From CAVPUA01 sp963828015 (GTDB taxonomy: Bacteria; Actinomycetota; Actinomycetes; Mycobacteriales; Jatrophihabitantaceae), in NCBI GenBank assembly GCA_963828015.1, contig CAWHCD010000005.1:186001-250000 (forward strand): a stretch of DNA of 64,000 nt, written 5' to 3'. Under the pieces are notes generated by a model that was not told where the DNA came from, searched no databases, and saw nothing but the letters and a program-made list of their open reading frames with translations. Positions 44,046 to 53,296 of the stretch are shown in pieces. The first letter of the stretch is position 1, and the number at the start of each line of letters is the position of its first letter. A program made the position numbers and the translations under genes.

Positions 44046-44534
44046 ATGACGACCCTTCGGGACGAGACGCCCCAGGAGGGCGTCACGTCGTTGCGGGCCG
44101 ATGACTGGCGCCTCGGGGCCTGGCGGGGGTTTCTCCGCGCACATGCCGACATCGTCCGGCGCCTGGAGGCCGACCTGCTCGAGCAGGCCCAGCTGCCGCT
44201 GTCCTGGTACGACGTGCTGCTGCAGCTGGCCGAGGCCCCCGATCGCCGGCTGCGGATGGCCGAGCTGGCCGATCGGCTGCTGTTGTCGCGTTCGGGGCTG
44301 ACCCGGCTCATCGATCGCATGCAGGTCGATGGGCTGGTCACTCGCGAGCCCTACCCGGGTGATGCCCGCGGGACGTACACGGTGCTGACCGCCGCTGGGC
44401 TGGACCGCCTTCGCGGGGCGGCACCGATCCATTTGGCCGGCATCAACCAGTATTGGATCGCCCGCCTGAGCGAGCAGGAGCTGCGTCAGCTGGCAGCGTT
44501 GTTCGACCGGCTGGCGCCCGCCGTCGACTACTGA
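44046..44534 (+). CDS. MarR-family transcriptional regulator
   Basis: The 162-residue protein has the MarR winged helix-turn-helix: LSWYDVLLQLAEAPDRRLRMAELADRLLLSRSGLTRLIDRMQVDGLVTREP, then the wing (GDARGTYTVLTAAG) and C-terminal dimerisation helices. It should bind DNA as a dimer. The ligand is unknown. Mrp, transcribed divergently 44 bp away, is the nearest possible target. Its 3' end overlaps the convergent DUF1003 gene by seven bases. Confidence 0.93.
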   Translation: MTTLRDETPQEGVTSLRADDWRLGAWRGFLRAHADIVRRLEADLLEQAQLPLSWYDVLLQLAEAPDRRLRMAELADRLLLSRSGLTRLIDRMQVDGLVTREPYPGDARGTYTVLTAAGLDRLRGAAPIHLAGINQYWIARLSEQELRQLAALFDRLAPAVDY

Positions 44535-45004
44535 GCCTCGCCCAGGCCGAGGCGATCCTCGAGCCGGGCCAGCTCGCCCCGGATGAAGTCGCGCGTCGCA
44601 ACCTCGCCGAGGGCCATGCGCACCGAGGCCAGCTCCCGGGCCAGGTACTCGGTATCGGCGATGGCCTGTTCGTTGCGGGCCCGGTCGGCGTCGTACTGGA
44701 TGCGGTCACGGTCGGCCTGGCGGTTCTGGGCCAGCAGGATCAGCGGCGCGGCGTAGGCAGCCTGGGTCGAGAAGGCCAGGTTCAACAGGATGAACGGGTA
44801 AGGGTCGAACCGGAAGCTCACAGCGACGATGTTGAAGAGGATCCAGATCATGACGAAGACGGTCTGGATGACTAGATAACGGGCGGTGCCGAAGGTCCGC
44901 GCGATGTCTTCGGCCCAGGTGCCGAACTGATCGGAGTCGATCCTCGGCGCCCGGATGGCGCGCGGCTCGCGGGGCTGGTCGAGGCGGTCTCGGCGCTCAG
45001 CCAT
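44528..45004 (-). CDS. DUF1003 membrane protein
   Basis: This 158-residue protein has two membrane helices separated by a short loop (VIQTVFVMIWILFNIVAV and PFILLNLAFSTQAAYAAPLILLAQNRQADRDR), the DUF1003 signature, followed by a charged coiled-coil-like tail. Its ATG at 45004 overlaps the end of the MgtE-like gene by eight bases (ATGGCTGA), so the two form a coupled operon. Such pairing is common in actinobacteria and hints at a shared ion-related role. Confidence 0.92.
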   Translation of the reverse strand: MAERRDRLDQPREPRAIRAPRIDSDQFGTWAEDIARTFGTARYLVIQTVFVMIWILFNIVAVSFRFDPYPFILLNLAFSTQAAYAAPLILLAQNRQADRDRIQYDADRARNEQAIADTEYLARELASVRMALGEVATRDFIRGELARLEDRLGLGEAQ

Positions 45005-46253
45005 CGTCGTCCTCCAGCTCCGAATCCCGCCAATCGTCGGGCAACAGGTGGTCGAGGACGTCGTCGACCGACACCGCGCCGAGCAGCCGTCCGTTCTCGT
45101 CCAGCACCGGCGCGGCCACGAGGTTGTAGGTCGCGAGGTGCTTGGTGATGTCGGTGATCGACGTATGGGGTTCGAGCGAGGTCGGATCGTTCTCGAGGAT
45201 GCCACTGACCAGGGCGGACGGACGCTCGCGCAGCAGGCGCTGGACGTGCGCCGTGCCCAGGAAACGGCCGGTGGGGGTCGCCTGCGGAGGACGGACCACG
45301 AACACCTGGGCGGCCAGCGCCGGGGTCAGATCCGGGTTGCGCACCAACGCGAGCGCCTCGGCTACGGTGGCATCGGGCAGCAGCACCACCGGCTCGGAGG
45401 TCATCAACCCACCCGCGGTGTAGTCGCCGTAGGTGAGCAGTCGGCGCACCGGCGCGGCTTCGTCGGGCTCCATGAGCTTGAGCAGCCGTTCCTGCTCATC
45501 GGCGGACAGCTCACCGAGCAGGTCGGCCGCATCGTCGTCGTCCATGGCCTCGAGCACGTCGGCGGCCCGTTCGTCGGCGAGCGAGCCGAGCAGATCGACC
45601 TGCTCGTCTTCGGGCAGTTCCTGCAGGACGTCGGCCAGCCGTTCGTCGTCGAGCGCGGCCGCGACTTCGAGTCGCCGCTTCTCGGGCATCACTTGCAGCG
45701 CTGTGGCGACGTCGGCGGGGCGCATGCCCTCCAGCATGGAGAGCATCGCGTCGGTGCCCTGCCCGAGTTCGCTGTCGGAGAGGGTCAGGCCGTCGACCTC
45801 ATCCCAGGCGACCTGGAAGAGCTGGCGCCGGCTCAGTCGTCCGGAGCCCCCGCGTACGGCCAGCTTGGTCAGCACCCAGTCCCGCGAGCGGTTCTGCTCC
45901 ATCGCGATGTCGACGATCGTGACCTGCTGGCCACTTTCGCGGATCGTGACGGTCCGATCGAGCAGGCCGGTGACGATGACGACCTCGTTGGCGCGCGCCT
46001 CGAAGCGCTTCATGTTCACCGTGCCCGAGGAGAGCACGATGGCACCCGGTTCGAACCGGGTGACCCGGCCCATGGGCACGAAGATCCGCAATCGGCCGGG
46101 CAGTTCGACCACCAGTCCGAGAACGCGAGGCGGTTGGCGATCGACGCGCAGGGTGGTCACGGCCTCGCGCATGCGGCCCAGGACGTCGCCGCTGGGGTCG
46201 AAAACCCCGATGCCGGGCAGCCGCGCGATGAAGACGCGGTGCGCCGAGGTCAC
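44997..46253 (-). CDS. Soluble MgtE-N/CBS-domain protein with N-terminal PRC-like part
   Basis: The 418-residue protein lacks the MgtE membrane channel. The N third resembles PRC-barrel-like sequence (RVLGLVVELPGRLRIFVPMGRV). The middle is the MgtE N superhelix with repeated L(E)xMxxxDAADLLxEL units, and the C part has two CBS motifs (GGLMTSEPVVLLPDATVAEAL, HLATYNLVAAPVLDENGRLLGAVSVDDVLDHLLPDDW). It is probably a Mg2+- or nucleotide-sensing protein rather than a transporter. GTG 46253 is used. Confidence 0.9.
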   Translation of the reverse strand: MTSAHRVFIARLPGIGVFDPSGDVLGRMREAVTTLRVDRQPPRVLGLVVELPGRLRIFVPMGRVTRFEPGAIVLSSGTVNMKRFEARANEVVIVTGLLDRTVTIRESGQQVTIVDIAMEQNRSRDWVLTKLAVRGGSGRLSRRQLFQVAWDEVDGLTLSDSELGQGTDAMLSMLEGMRPADVATALQVMPEKRRLEVAAALDDERLADVLQELPEDEQVDLLGSLADERAADVLEAMDDDDAADLLGELSADEQERLLKLMEPDEAAPVRRLLTYGDYTAGGLMTSEPVVLLPDATVAEALALVRNPDLTPALAAQVFVVRPPQATPTGRFLGTAHVQRLLRERPSALVSGILENDPTSLEPHTSITDITKHLATYNLVAAPVLDENGRLLGAVSVDDVLDHLLPDDWRDSELEDDDG

Positions 46254-46383
46254 GCCCGCACTCCGATGAACTGCACGTTGACAAAGGCTAGTCGGTCAGG
46301 CGCGTGGAAATCGGTAACGCGCGCGACGTGATACCACCTACACCGACTTGGCGGCAGCGCTGGGAGTCGGCATCCTCTGATAC

Positions 46384-47343
46384 ATGACCGAAACACTTCG
46401 CCCTCGTCGCTCGTGCCTGGCCGTCCCGGGAAGCAATCCGCGTTTCCTCGAGAAGGCCAAGACCCTCAACTCCGACCAGGTCTTTCTGGACCTCGAAGAC
46501 GCGGTCGCTCCGCTGGCCAAGCCGGGCGCGCGCAAGCTCGTCGTGGCCGCGCTGAACGAGGGTGGCTGGGGAAATCGGATCCGGGTCGTGCGGGTCAATG
46601 ACTGGACGTCGCATTGGACCTACCGCGATGTCGTCGAGGTGATCGAGGGCGCGGGGGAGAACCTCGACGCGATCATGTTGCCCAAGGTGCAGAACGCCGA
46701 GCAGGTGGTGGCCTTGGACCTGCTGATGACCCAGATCGAGAAGACGATGGGCTATGAAGTCGGCAAGATCGGCATCGAGGTGCAGATCGAGAACGCCCAG
46801 GGGCTGCTCGCCGTCGACGCGATCGCCAAGGCCTCGCCCCGCCTCGAGACGATCATCTTCGGCCCGGCCGACTTCATGGCCTCGATCAACATGAAGTCGC
46901 TGATCGTCGGAGAGCAGCCGCCGGGCTATGACGTCGGCGATGCCTACCACCACATCCACATGTCGATCCTGATGGCGGCCCGTGCGAACGGTAAGCAGGC
47001 CATCGACGGTCCCTACCTGCAGGTCCGCGATCCGCAGGCGTTCCGTCGGGTCGCTGGGCGCACCGCCGCCCTCGGGTTTGACGGCAAATGGGTGCTGCAC
47101 CCGGATCAGATCGCGATCGCGAACGAGGTCTTCTCGCCCAGCCAGGAAGACTACGACCACGCCGAGTTGATCCTCGACGCGTACGACTACTACACATCCG
47201 AGGCCGGGGGCGCCAAGGGCTCGGCCATGCTGGGCGATGAGATGATCGACGAGGCCTCGCGCAAGATGGCCCTGGTCATCTCGGCCAAGGGCCGGGCCGC
47301 GGGCCTGGCCCGGACCTCCGCGTTCACCCCGCCGGAGGGCTGA
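46384..47343 (+). CDS. HpcH/HpaI-family CoA-ester lyase (CitE-like)
   Basis: The 319-residue protein matches the CitE/malyl-CoA lyase group: RRSCLAVPGSNPRFLEKA, the metal-binding FLDLEDAVAP, IMLPKVQNAEQV, IGIEVQIENAQGL with the catalytic Glu, and IIFGPADFMASI with the Asp ligand. It would cleave or form a C-C bond in a 3-hydroxyacyl-CoA such as malyl-CoA or a methylated analogue. An acyl-CoA dehydrogenase gene follows after four bases in the same direction, suggesting one short CoA-thioester pathway. Confidence 0.9.
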   Translation: MTETLRPRRSCLAVPGSNPRFLEKAKTLNSDQVFLDLEDAVAPLAKPGARKLVVAALNEGGWGNRIRVVRVNDWTSHWTYRDVVEVIEGAGENLDAIMLPKVQNAEQVVALDLLMTQIEKTMGYEVGKIGIEVQIENAQGLLAVDAIAKASPRLETIIFGPADFMASINMKSLIVGEQPPGYDVGDAYHHIHMSILMAARANGKQAIDGPYLQVRDPQAFRRVAGRTAALGFDGKWVLHPDQIAIANEVFSPSQEDYDHAELILDAYDYYTSEAGGAKGSAMLGDEMIDEASRKMALVISAKGRAAGLARTSAFTPPEG

Positions 47344-47347
47344 TTCC

Positions 47348-48544
47348 GTGGCCCGGTTGGCGCAGACCGCGGGTCTGAACGAACTCCAGGAGGAGATCCT
47401 CTCGGCGGTCAAGACCTTCGTCGATCGGGAGATCCTGCCCTATGCGACCGCCCTCGAGCACGGGGACGAGTACCCCGAGTCGATCATCGAGCAGATGAAG
47501 GAGATGGGCCTGTTCGGCCTGATGATCGGGCCGGAGTACGGCGGGCTGGGCGAATCGCTGTTGACCTATGCGCTGGTCATAGAACAGATCGCGCGCGGCT
47601 GGATGTCGATCAGCGGGGTGCTCAATACGCACTTCATCGTGGCCTACATGATTGCCCAGCACGGCACCGACGAGCAGAAGCAGTACTACCTGCCGCGCAT
47701 GGCGAGCGGTGAGATCCGCGGGGCATTCTCGATGAGTGAGCCCGAGTGCGGCTCGGACGTCGCGGCGATCAAGTCACGCGCGGTGCCCGAGGGCGACGAG
47801 TACGCGATCAACGGGCAGAAGATGTGGCTGACCAACGGCGCCCGCGCCGGTCTGGTCGCCACGCTCGTCAAGGAAGACCTCGGCGCCGAGTCGGTCTACA
47901 AGAACATGACGACCTTCCTGATCGAGAAGCCGCCCGGCTTCGGGCCGACCCGGCCGGGCCTGAACATTTCCAACCCCATCGACAAGATGGGTTACAAGGG
48001 TGTCGAGACGACCGAGATGATCATGGACGGGCTGCGTCAGCCGGCCGCCTCGGTGCTCGGCGGTGACGCCGGGCGCGGGCGTGGTTTCTATCAGATGATG
48101 GACGGCGTCGAGGTCGGTCGGGTCAATGTTGCCGCGCGCGCCTGCGGCATCTCGATCCGCGCCTTCGAGCTGGCGGTGGCCTACGCCCAGCAGCGCAAGA
48201 CGTTCGGCAAGGTCATCGCCGAGCATCAGGCCATCGCCTTCAAGCTGGCCGAGATGGCGACGAAGGTAGAGGCCGCGCATCTGCTCATGGTCAATGCTGC
48301 CCGGCTCAAGGATTCGGGCCAACGCAACGACGTCGAGGCCGGCATGGCCAAGCTGTTGGCGTCGGAGTACTGCGCCGAGGTGACCCAGGAGTCCTTCCGC
48401 ATTCACGGTGGCTACGGCTACTCCCGCGAGTACGAGATCGAGCGGCTGATGCGTGAGGCCCCGTTCCTGCTCATCGGCGAGGGAACGTCGGAGATTCAGA
48501 AGACGATCATCAGCCGTGGGCTGCTGCGCGAGTACAAGTTGTAG
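47348..48544 (+). CDS. Acyl-CoA dehydrogenase
   Basis: The 398-residue flavoenzyme has the family signatures AFSMSEPECGSDVAAIKSRA, the substrate/FAD loop YAINGQKMWLTNGARA, and the C-terminal IHGGYGYSREYEIERLMREA with the Glu in the EGTSEIQ region. The length is typical for a homotetrameric short/branched-chain type enzyme. It starts at a GTG four bases after the lyase stop. It would introduce a double bond into the CoA thioester handled by the lyase; the exact substrate is not determined. Confidence 0.93.
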   Translation: MARLAQTAGLNELQEEILSAVKTFVDREILPYATALEHGDEYPESIIEQMKEMGLFGLMIGPEYGGLGESLLTYALVIEQIARGWMSISGVLNTHFIVAYMIAQHGTDEQKQYYLPRMASGEIRGAFSMSEPECGSDVAAIKSRAVPEGDEYAINGQKMWLTNGARAGLVATLVKEDLGAESVYKNMTTFLIEKPPGFGPTRPGLNISNPIDKMGYKGVETTEMIMDGLRQPAASVLGGDAGRGRGFYQMMDGVEVGRVNVAARACGISIRAFELAVAYAQQRKTFGKVIAEHQAIAFKLAEMATKVEAAHLLMVNAARLKDSGQRNDVEAGMAKLLASEYCAEVTQESFRIHGGYGYSREYEIERLMREAPFLLIGEGTSEIQKTIISRGLLREYKL

Positions 48545-48546
48545 CC

Positions 48547-49479
48547 TCAGCCGCGACCGAATACCTCGACCCAGTCGTTCTTCATGCTGACGACCGTCCA
48601 GGCCTGTTCGGCCGCGGTGGCCAGAACGTCTTCGGCCCCGGCGGTGTAGTCGAACTCGCGCTCGGCGTCGTCGTGCTGGATGACCAGGCGTAGCGCCGGG
48701 CCGGCATTGTGGCCGGCGAAGGACAACATCGGCTGATCTCCGTTGGAGTTACCGGCGGCCAGGATGGGGCGTCGCCCGATCCGGCTCCAGATGCGAATCG
48801 GCTTCTCCGGTCCGTCGTCGAAGAAGTCCATCGTCGACGTGTAGAGCAGTTGCCCACCGTCGTCGTCGGTGTAGGTGAGACCGACCGCGCTTCCGATCAC
48901 CCGCTCGGGCGAGATGCCGTACATCCGCTCGGCGACCGGACGCATGAAGTCCCGGTCACCGCCGGAGGCGATGTAGTTGGTGAAGCCGTTGGCCTCCAGA
49001 TAGCGCAGCAACTCGATCATGGGCGTGTAGCCGCAGGCCAGATAGGGCTGCTTCAGGGTGGTGTGGGTGGCAGCGGCGAAGAAGGCCAGGACCTTGTCGT
49101 CGTAGTCCTCCACCGTCACTTCGGCGAAGGCGGCGGGAACGGCGGCCATCAGTAACCCCATGTCGGAGTCGTCGCCGTGATAGTGCTTCACCACGGCGGC
49201 CCCGAGCCAGTGCAGGTCGTTTTCGTACGCGGCCTGGTAGGGCTGCTGGCTCTGCAGTTCGACGTGTTGCGCCGCGAGTTCGGCCAGGCGGCGAATCGTG
49301 AAGTCGAGCTGGATGATCAGTGGCTTTTCAATCCACAACGTGCCGTCATTGTCGAAGACGGCCACGCGGGCCCTCGGCTCGACGTAGTCCGGACCGCTCT
49401 CATCGGTGACCCGGGCCACGAAGTCGAGGATGGCCGAGCGGGTCGCCCCGTCGGTCCAGAGTTGCAGTGCATCGCTCAC
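48547..49479 (-). CDS. HAD-family phosphatase (phosphoserine phosphatase-like)
   Basis: The 310-residue protein has the HAD nucleophile FDNDGTLW near residue 42, motif II in NYIASGGDRDF and the acidic motif near GNSNGDQPML. The large alpha-helical cap resembles haloacid-dehalogenase-like secreted phosphatases, but no signal peptide is seen. The substrate is unknown. It is convergent with the acyl-CoA dehydrogenase gene, with stops only two bases apart. Confidence 0.87.
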   Translation of the reverse strand: MSDALQLWTDGATRSAILDFVARVTDESGPDYVEPRARVAVFDNDGTLWIEKPLIIQLDFTIRRLAELAAQHVELQSQQPYQAAYENDLHWLGAAVVKHYHGDDSDMGLLMAAVPAAFAEVTVEDYDDKVLAFFAAATHTTLKQPYLACGYTPMIELLRYLEANGFTNYIASGGDRDFMRPVAERMYGISPERVIGSAVGLTYTDDDGGQLLYTSTMDFFDDGPEKPIRIWSRIGRRPILAAGNSNGDQPMLSFAGHNAGPALRLVIQHDDAEREFDYTAGAEDVLATAAEQAWTVVSMKNDWVEVFGRG

Positions 49480-49530
49480 GGTTGCCTCCGCCAGTCGGTA
49501 GTGGCAGCCTATCGCCGGATGATCTTCCTG

Positions 49531-49539
49531 TTATCCACA
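49531..49539 (+). promoter_or_regulatory. Single DnaA-box-like site TTATCCACA
   Basis: A perfect match to the classical DnaA box lies in the gap upstream of tadA. It is alone and there is no dnaA or dnaN nearby, so it is not an origin. It may be regulatory or chance. Confidence 0.4.
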
Positions 49540-49617
49540 GATATATGGGTATAGGTAGTGGTTTGCCTAGATAAGCCCTATGGTCAGGTGCTCAGCGGGT
49601 TTGACCAGGGGGCGACA

Positions 49618-50874
49618 TTGGCGACGGGCGGCGCGATCGTCGAGCACGAGGTGCGGGAACTCGTCCGCCATCAGGGCGTGGATCCGATCACCGACCCGGC
49701 GACGGTGCAGCGACTGATCAGCGAGGTCATCGCCGACTACCAGGACCGCGCCGTCACGTCCTCCCTGCCCGCCCTCAGCGATACGTCGGCGCTCTCGCAA
49801 CAGGTGTTGGACTCCTTGTCGGGCTTCGGCCCATTGCAGCCCTACCTCGACGACCCGACGATCGAGGAGATCTGGATCAATGAGCCGGGGCGGGTTTTCG
49901 TGGCCCGCCGCGGTCGTTCCGAGCTCACCACGCTGATCCTCAGCGCCGACGTCGTAGCCGAACTGGTGGAGCGGATGTTGCGCTCGTCCGGGCGGCGGAT
50001 CGACCTGTCGACCCCGTTCGTCGACGCGATGCTGCCCGACGGTTCACGGCTGCACGTGGTGATTCCGCACATCACCCGTCAACACATGGCCGTCAATATT
50101 CGCAAGTTCATCCTCGGGGTGAACTCCCTCGAGGAACTGGTCGCTCTCGGCTCGCTCACCGAGCAGGCTGCTCGCTTCCTCGAGGCATCCGTGGCGGCCG
50201 GCCTCAACATCCTGGTGGCGGGTGGCACTCAGGCGGGCAAGACGACGATGCTCAACGCGTTGTGCGCGGCGATTCCGGCGCGCGAGCGGGTGGTCACCGT
50301 CGAGGAGGTCTTCGAGCTTCAGGTCCGGCTGCCCGACGTGGTCGCAATGCAGACCCGGCAGGCCAATCTCGAGGGCACCGGCGAGATCGCGGTGCGGCGG
50401 CTGGTCAAAGAGGCGCTGCGCATGCGGCCGTCGCGGCTGATCGTCGGCGAGGTGCGGCACGAGGAGAGCCTCGACCTGCTGATAGCGCTCAACAGCGGCC
50501 TGCCGGGCATGTGCACCCTGCACGCGAACTCTGCGCGCGAGGCGCTGGTCAAGATGTGCACGCTCCCATTGCTGGCCGGGGAGAACATCAGCGCCGCCTT
50601 CGTGGTGCCCACGGTGGCTACCAGCGTCGACCTCGTGGTGCACCTGGGCATGAACGCCGACGGGCGCCGCAGTGTCCGCGAGATTGTGGCCGTCACGGGC
50701 CGGGTCGAGTCGGAGGTGATCGAGACGTCAGACATCTTCGCCCTCCGGGCTGGACGCCTCGAACGGGGAGATGGCTACCCGCCGCACGTCGATCGCTACG
50801 AACGCGCGGGCTTCGACTTGTCGCCGCTCCTGGCCGGCGACGGCTTGCTGTCCGATCGGGGAGGACGGCGCTGA
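49618..50874 (+). CDS. tadA: TadA/CpaF-type pilus assembly ATPase
   Basis: The 418-residue ATPase has an N-terminal domain (VEHEVRELVRHQGVDP) and then the secretion-ATPase core: Walker A AGGTQAGKTTML with K208, TVEEVFELQVRLPDVV, and the Walker B/His region LIVGEVRHEESLDLLIALNSG. It powers Tad/Flp pilus assembly at the inner face of the membrane. TTG 49618 is preferred because AGGGGG lies seven bases upstream; the frame is open to 49558. The stop overlaps the tadB ATG (TGATG). Confidence 0.92.
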   Translation: MATGGAIVEHEVRELVRHQGVDPITDPATVQRLISEVIADYQDRAVTSSLPALSDTSALSQQVLDSLSGFGPLQPYLDDPTIEEIWINEPGRVFVARRGRSELTTLILSADVVAELVERMLRSSGRRIDLSTPFVDAMLPDGSRLHVVIPHITRQHMAVNIRKFILGVNSLEELVALGSLTEQAARFLEASVAAGLNILVAGGTQAGKTTMLNALCAAIPARERVVTVEEVFELQVRLPDVVAMQTRQANLEGTGEIAVRRLVKEALRMRPSRLIVGEVRHEESLDLLIALNSGLPGMCTLHANSAREALVKMCTLPLLAGENISAAFVVPTVATSVDLVVHLGMNADGRRSVREIVAVTGRVESEVIETSDIFALRAGRLERGDGYPPHVDRYERAGFDLSPLLAGDGLLSDRGGRR

Positions 50875-51737
50875 TGGGCGCACTCGTCGGTTTGCTGCTC
50901 GGTGTCGGCGCGCTGCTGATCTGGCGTAGCGGCTCCCGGGCGCCGGCCCGGGCCGATCGGTCGCAGCCACGGATGGACTGTGCGACGAGCCGAGCTGCTG
51001 CATCAGGCCGGCGTGAACGGCATCGGATCGGCCCAGTTGCTGGCCGCGCAGCTGCTGTGTGCGTTGCTGGCCGGATTGGTGATCGCGCTGGTGACCAGCA
51101 CGATCACCGTCGCCATTTGCTTCGCGCTCTTCGGCTTTCGTGGCGCCGGTCATCATGCTGCGTCGGCTGCGGCAGCGCCGCTCGGTCCTCCTGCGCGAGC
51201 TCTGGCCGGAGGCGATCGACAATCTGGCTCGGCGGTCCGGGCCGGGATGTCACTGCCGGAGGGGCTCTCGGCCCTGGCGCAGCGCGGACCGGAACCGCTG
51301 CGACCGCCGTTCGCGCGGTTCGGTGCGGCCTACCGCGCCACGGGCCGCTTCGGTGACTGCCTGGACGCCCTCAAGGACGACCTGGCCGATCCGGTCGGTG
51401 ACCGGGTGTGCGAGACGATCCGGGTGGCCCGCGAGGTGGGCGGCAGCGACCTCGGCACGGTGCTACGCACGCTGTCCGAACTGCTGCGCTCCGACGCCCG
51501 AACCCGGGCCGAACTCGAGACGCGGCAGGGCTGGGCCATCAACGCGGCCCGGCTGGCGGTCGGCGGCGCCCTGGCTGGTCCTGTTGCTGCTGAGCACCCA
51601 GTCGGCCACGGTACGGGTCTACGACTCGCCCGGCGGCGCGGCTGCTGCTCGGGATCGGTGCGGTGGTCTGCCTCGCGGCCTACCGGATCATGCTGCGCAT
51701 CGGCGCGCTGCCCGAAGAACAGCGGGTCCTGCGGTGA
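50874..51737 (+). pseudogene. tadB: tadB-like pilus membrane protein gene with at least five frame changes
   Basis: From ATG 50874 the sense fragments succeed each other in different frames. They are MGALVGLLLGVGALLIW (to about 50965), ELLHQAGVNGIGSAQLL (to about 51135), PVIMLRRLRQRRSVLLREL (to about 51235), AGMSLPEGLSALAQ...TRQGWAINAARLAVG (to about 51570), WLVLLLLSTQSATV (to about 51640) and LLGIGAVVCLAAYRIMLRIG to TGA 51735-51737. Together they rebuild a TadB protein with a GspF-like domain. Most changes are in the +1 direction. The flanking tadA is intact, so either a locally error-prone stretch or a decayed gene is present. Confidence 0.8.
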
Positions 51738-52675
51738 TCGTCGGACGTGCTACTGGGCCTGATGTTCGCCGGCGGCGCTGCTGCTGGCGATTCGGGCCGC
51801 GCCACCGCTGCGTCCGGTGCGCCTCGGTCGATCGCATCGCGCCGTACTTGGGTGATGCACCGACCCCATCGCGACTGCTGCGAACGCCCCGGCGCCACCG
51901 CTGCGCCCTTCGTGGTGCTGCGTCGCCTGTTCGGTCCCGTCCTTGGGGAAGGGGTCCGGCTGCTGGATCGAACCGTCGGCGGGCACCGCGTCGGTCCGCC
52001 GCCGCCTCGACGGCCTGGGGGTGCCGACGACGCGTCGAGGAGTTCCGCATCGAGCAGGTCGTATGGGGTGCGCTGGGCATCGTGGGTGGCGCGGCGCGCG
52101 ATGGCATTGGCCACCGCGGCCCGCGGCGACGTCGACCCAGTTCTCGTCGGGGCGGGCGCCCTGGGTGGCCTGGTAGCAGGCGTCCTCGGACGCGACTGGT
52201 GGCTGACCCACCAGCTGGCCCGCCGCGAAGAGCGATGCTGGCCGAGTTCCCGGTCGTGGCCGACCTGCTGGCTCTCTCGGTCGTGGCCGGCGAGTCGCCG
52301 ATAGATGCGTTGCTGCGCGTAAGCCGTCTCACCGGCGGCGAGCTGGCCCGCGATCTCGAGGGAGCCCTGGCTCGGGCCCGCGCCGGAGCGCCGGTGGCCA
52401 CCGCGCTGAGTCAGCTGGCCGAGACCACGAATCTCGAGGCGTTCTCCCGATTTCTGCAGGGAGTGGTGGTGGCCATCGAGCGGGGCACGCCAATGGCTGA
52501 TGTGCTGCGCGCTCAAGCCGAAGATGTCCGCGAGGCCGGCAAGCGGGCCCTGCTCGAGGCCGGCGGCCGCAAGGAGATCTCGATGATGCTCCCGGTCGTC
52601 TTCATGATCTTGCCGGTCACCGTGCTCTTCGCGCTTTATCCGGGTTTGCTCACGCTCGTTTCGTTGACTCAATAG
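51734..52675 (+). pseudogene. tadC: tadC-like pilus membrane protein gene with at least seven frame changes
   Basis: GTG 51734 overlaps the tadB stop. Coding fragments in shifting frames include LLGLMFAGG, LLAIRAAPPLRPVRLG, DRIAPYLGDAPTPSRLLRTP, LFGPVLGEGVRLLDRTVGG, VEEFRIEQVVWGALGIVGG and VLVGAGALGGLVAGVLGRDW. From about 52245 to the TAG at 52673-52675 the frame is clean and encodes the GspF-like end (AEFPVVADLLALSVVAGESP to LYPGLLTLVSL). The successive +1 changes, roughly every 80-100 bases, argue for systematic extra bases. If the reads confirm them, the pilus would be non-functional. Confidence 0.8.
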
Positions 52676-52682
52676 GGGGACT

Positions 52683-52889
52683 ATGTATTCCGTACAGGCA
52701 CTCACCGCCTGGATCATGACCGGCCTGGCCCGAGCTCGTGGCCGCGAACGCGACCGCGGCGACGTGCCGGGTTGGGTGATGGTCACAGTGATGACGGCGA
52801 TCCTGGTGGTCGCGATCATCGGGGTGTTCAAGGGCGCGATCACCGATGCGATCACCAACGCGCTCAATAGCGTGACCGGTGCGAACTAG
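52683..52889 (+). CDS. Small Flp-like pilin candidate
   Basis: The 68-residue protein has a charged N-terminal leader (RARGRERDRGDVPG) directly before one long hydrophobic helix (WVMVTVMTAILVVAIIGVF) and a short polar tail. This is the shape of the small pilin-like subunits encoded between tadC and tadE in actinobacterial clusters. GGGGGA precedes the ATG. Processing by a prepilin peptidase near the Gly residues is likely but not proven. The 3' end overlaps the tadE-like start by 11 bases. Confidence 0.8.
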   Translation: MYSVQALTAWIMTGLARARGRERDRGDVPGWVMVTVMTAILVVAIIGVFKGAITDAITNALNSVTGAN

Positions 52890-53296
52890 GCCGCTCGTCG
52901 CTCGGGCCGGCGATGCCGGGGCCGCGGTCGTCGAGTTCGTGATGATCTCGGTCCTGCTGGCCTTGCTGTTGTTCGCCGTGCTGCAGGTCGCGGTGTTGTT
53001 CTATGTGCGCAACATCGTCGCGGCTAGTGCCGCGAACGGCGCCCGCTACGCCGCGACGTCCAACACGGAGCCGACGGAGGGAGGGCGACACGCGAGCGCT
53101 CAGATCTCTACTGCGTTGTCCGGGTCGGTCGGTCGCGACGTCCCGTGCACCGGCCGGATCGGTATTGATGGCGGGAGCGGTGTATCGACCACCATCGTGC
53201 AGTGCGAAGGGTCGATCAAGTCAATCTTCCTGCCGCTCGGCGCGTTCGGTTCATATCCGGGTCACCGCCCGTGCGCTAACCGAACCCGCGTCATGA
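52879..53296 (+). pseudogene. TadE-like pilus protein, frameshifted near its end
   Basis: From GTG 52879 the product has a TadE N terminus (GDAGAAVVEFVMISVLLALLLFAVLQVAVLFYVRNIV) and an external domain with a Cys pair. Near 53248 an extra T shifts the frame. Removing it gives LGASVHIRVTARALTEPAS and a TGA at 53294-53296 that overlaps the next ATG, the expected layout. As it stands, the frame runs on into the next gene and gives an artificial 288-residue fusion. Confidence 0.8.

Noticed and set aside
49531..49539. A replication origin
   Set aside because: There is a single DnaA box, no AT-rich unwinding region and no dnaA, dnaN or recF nearby.
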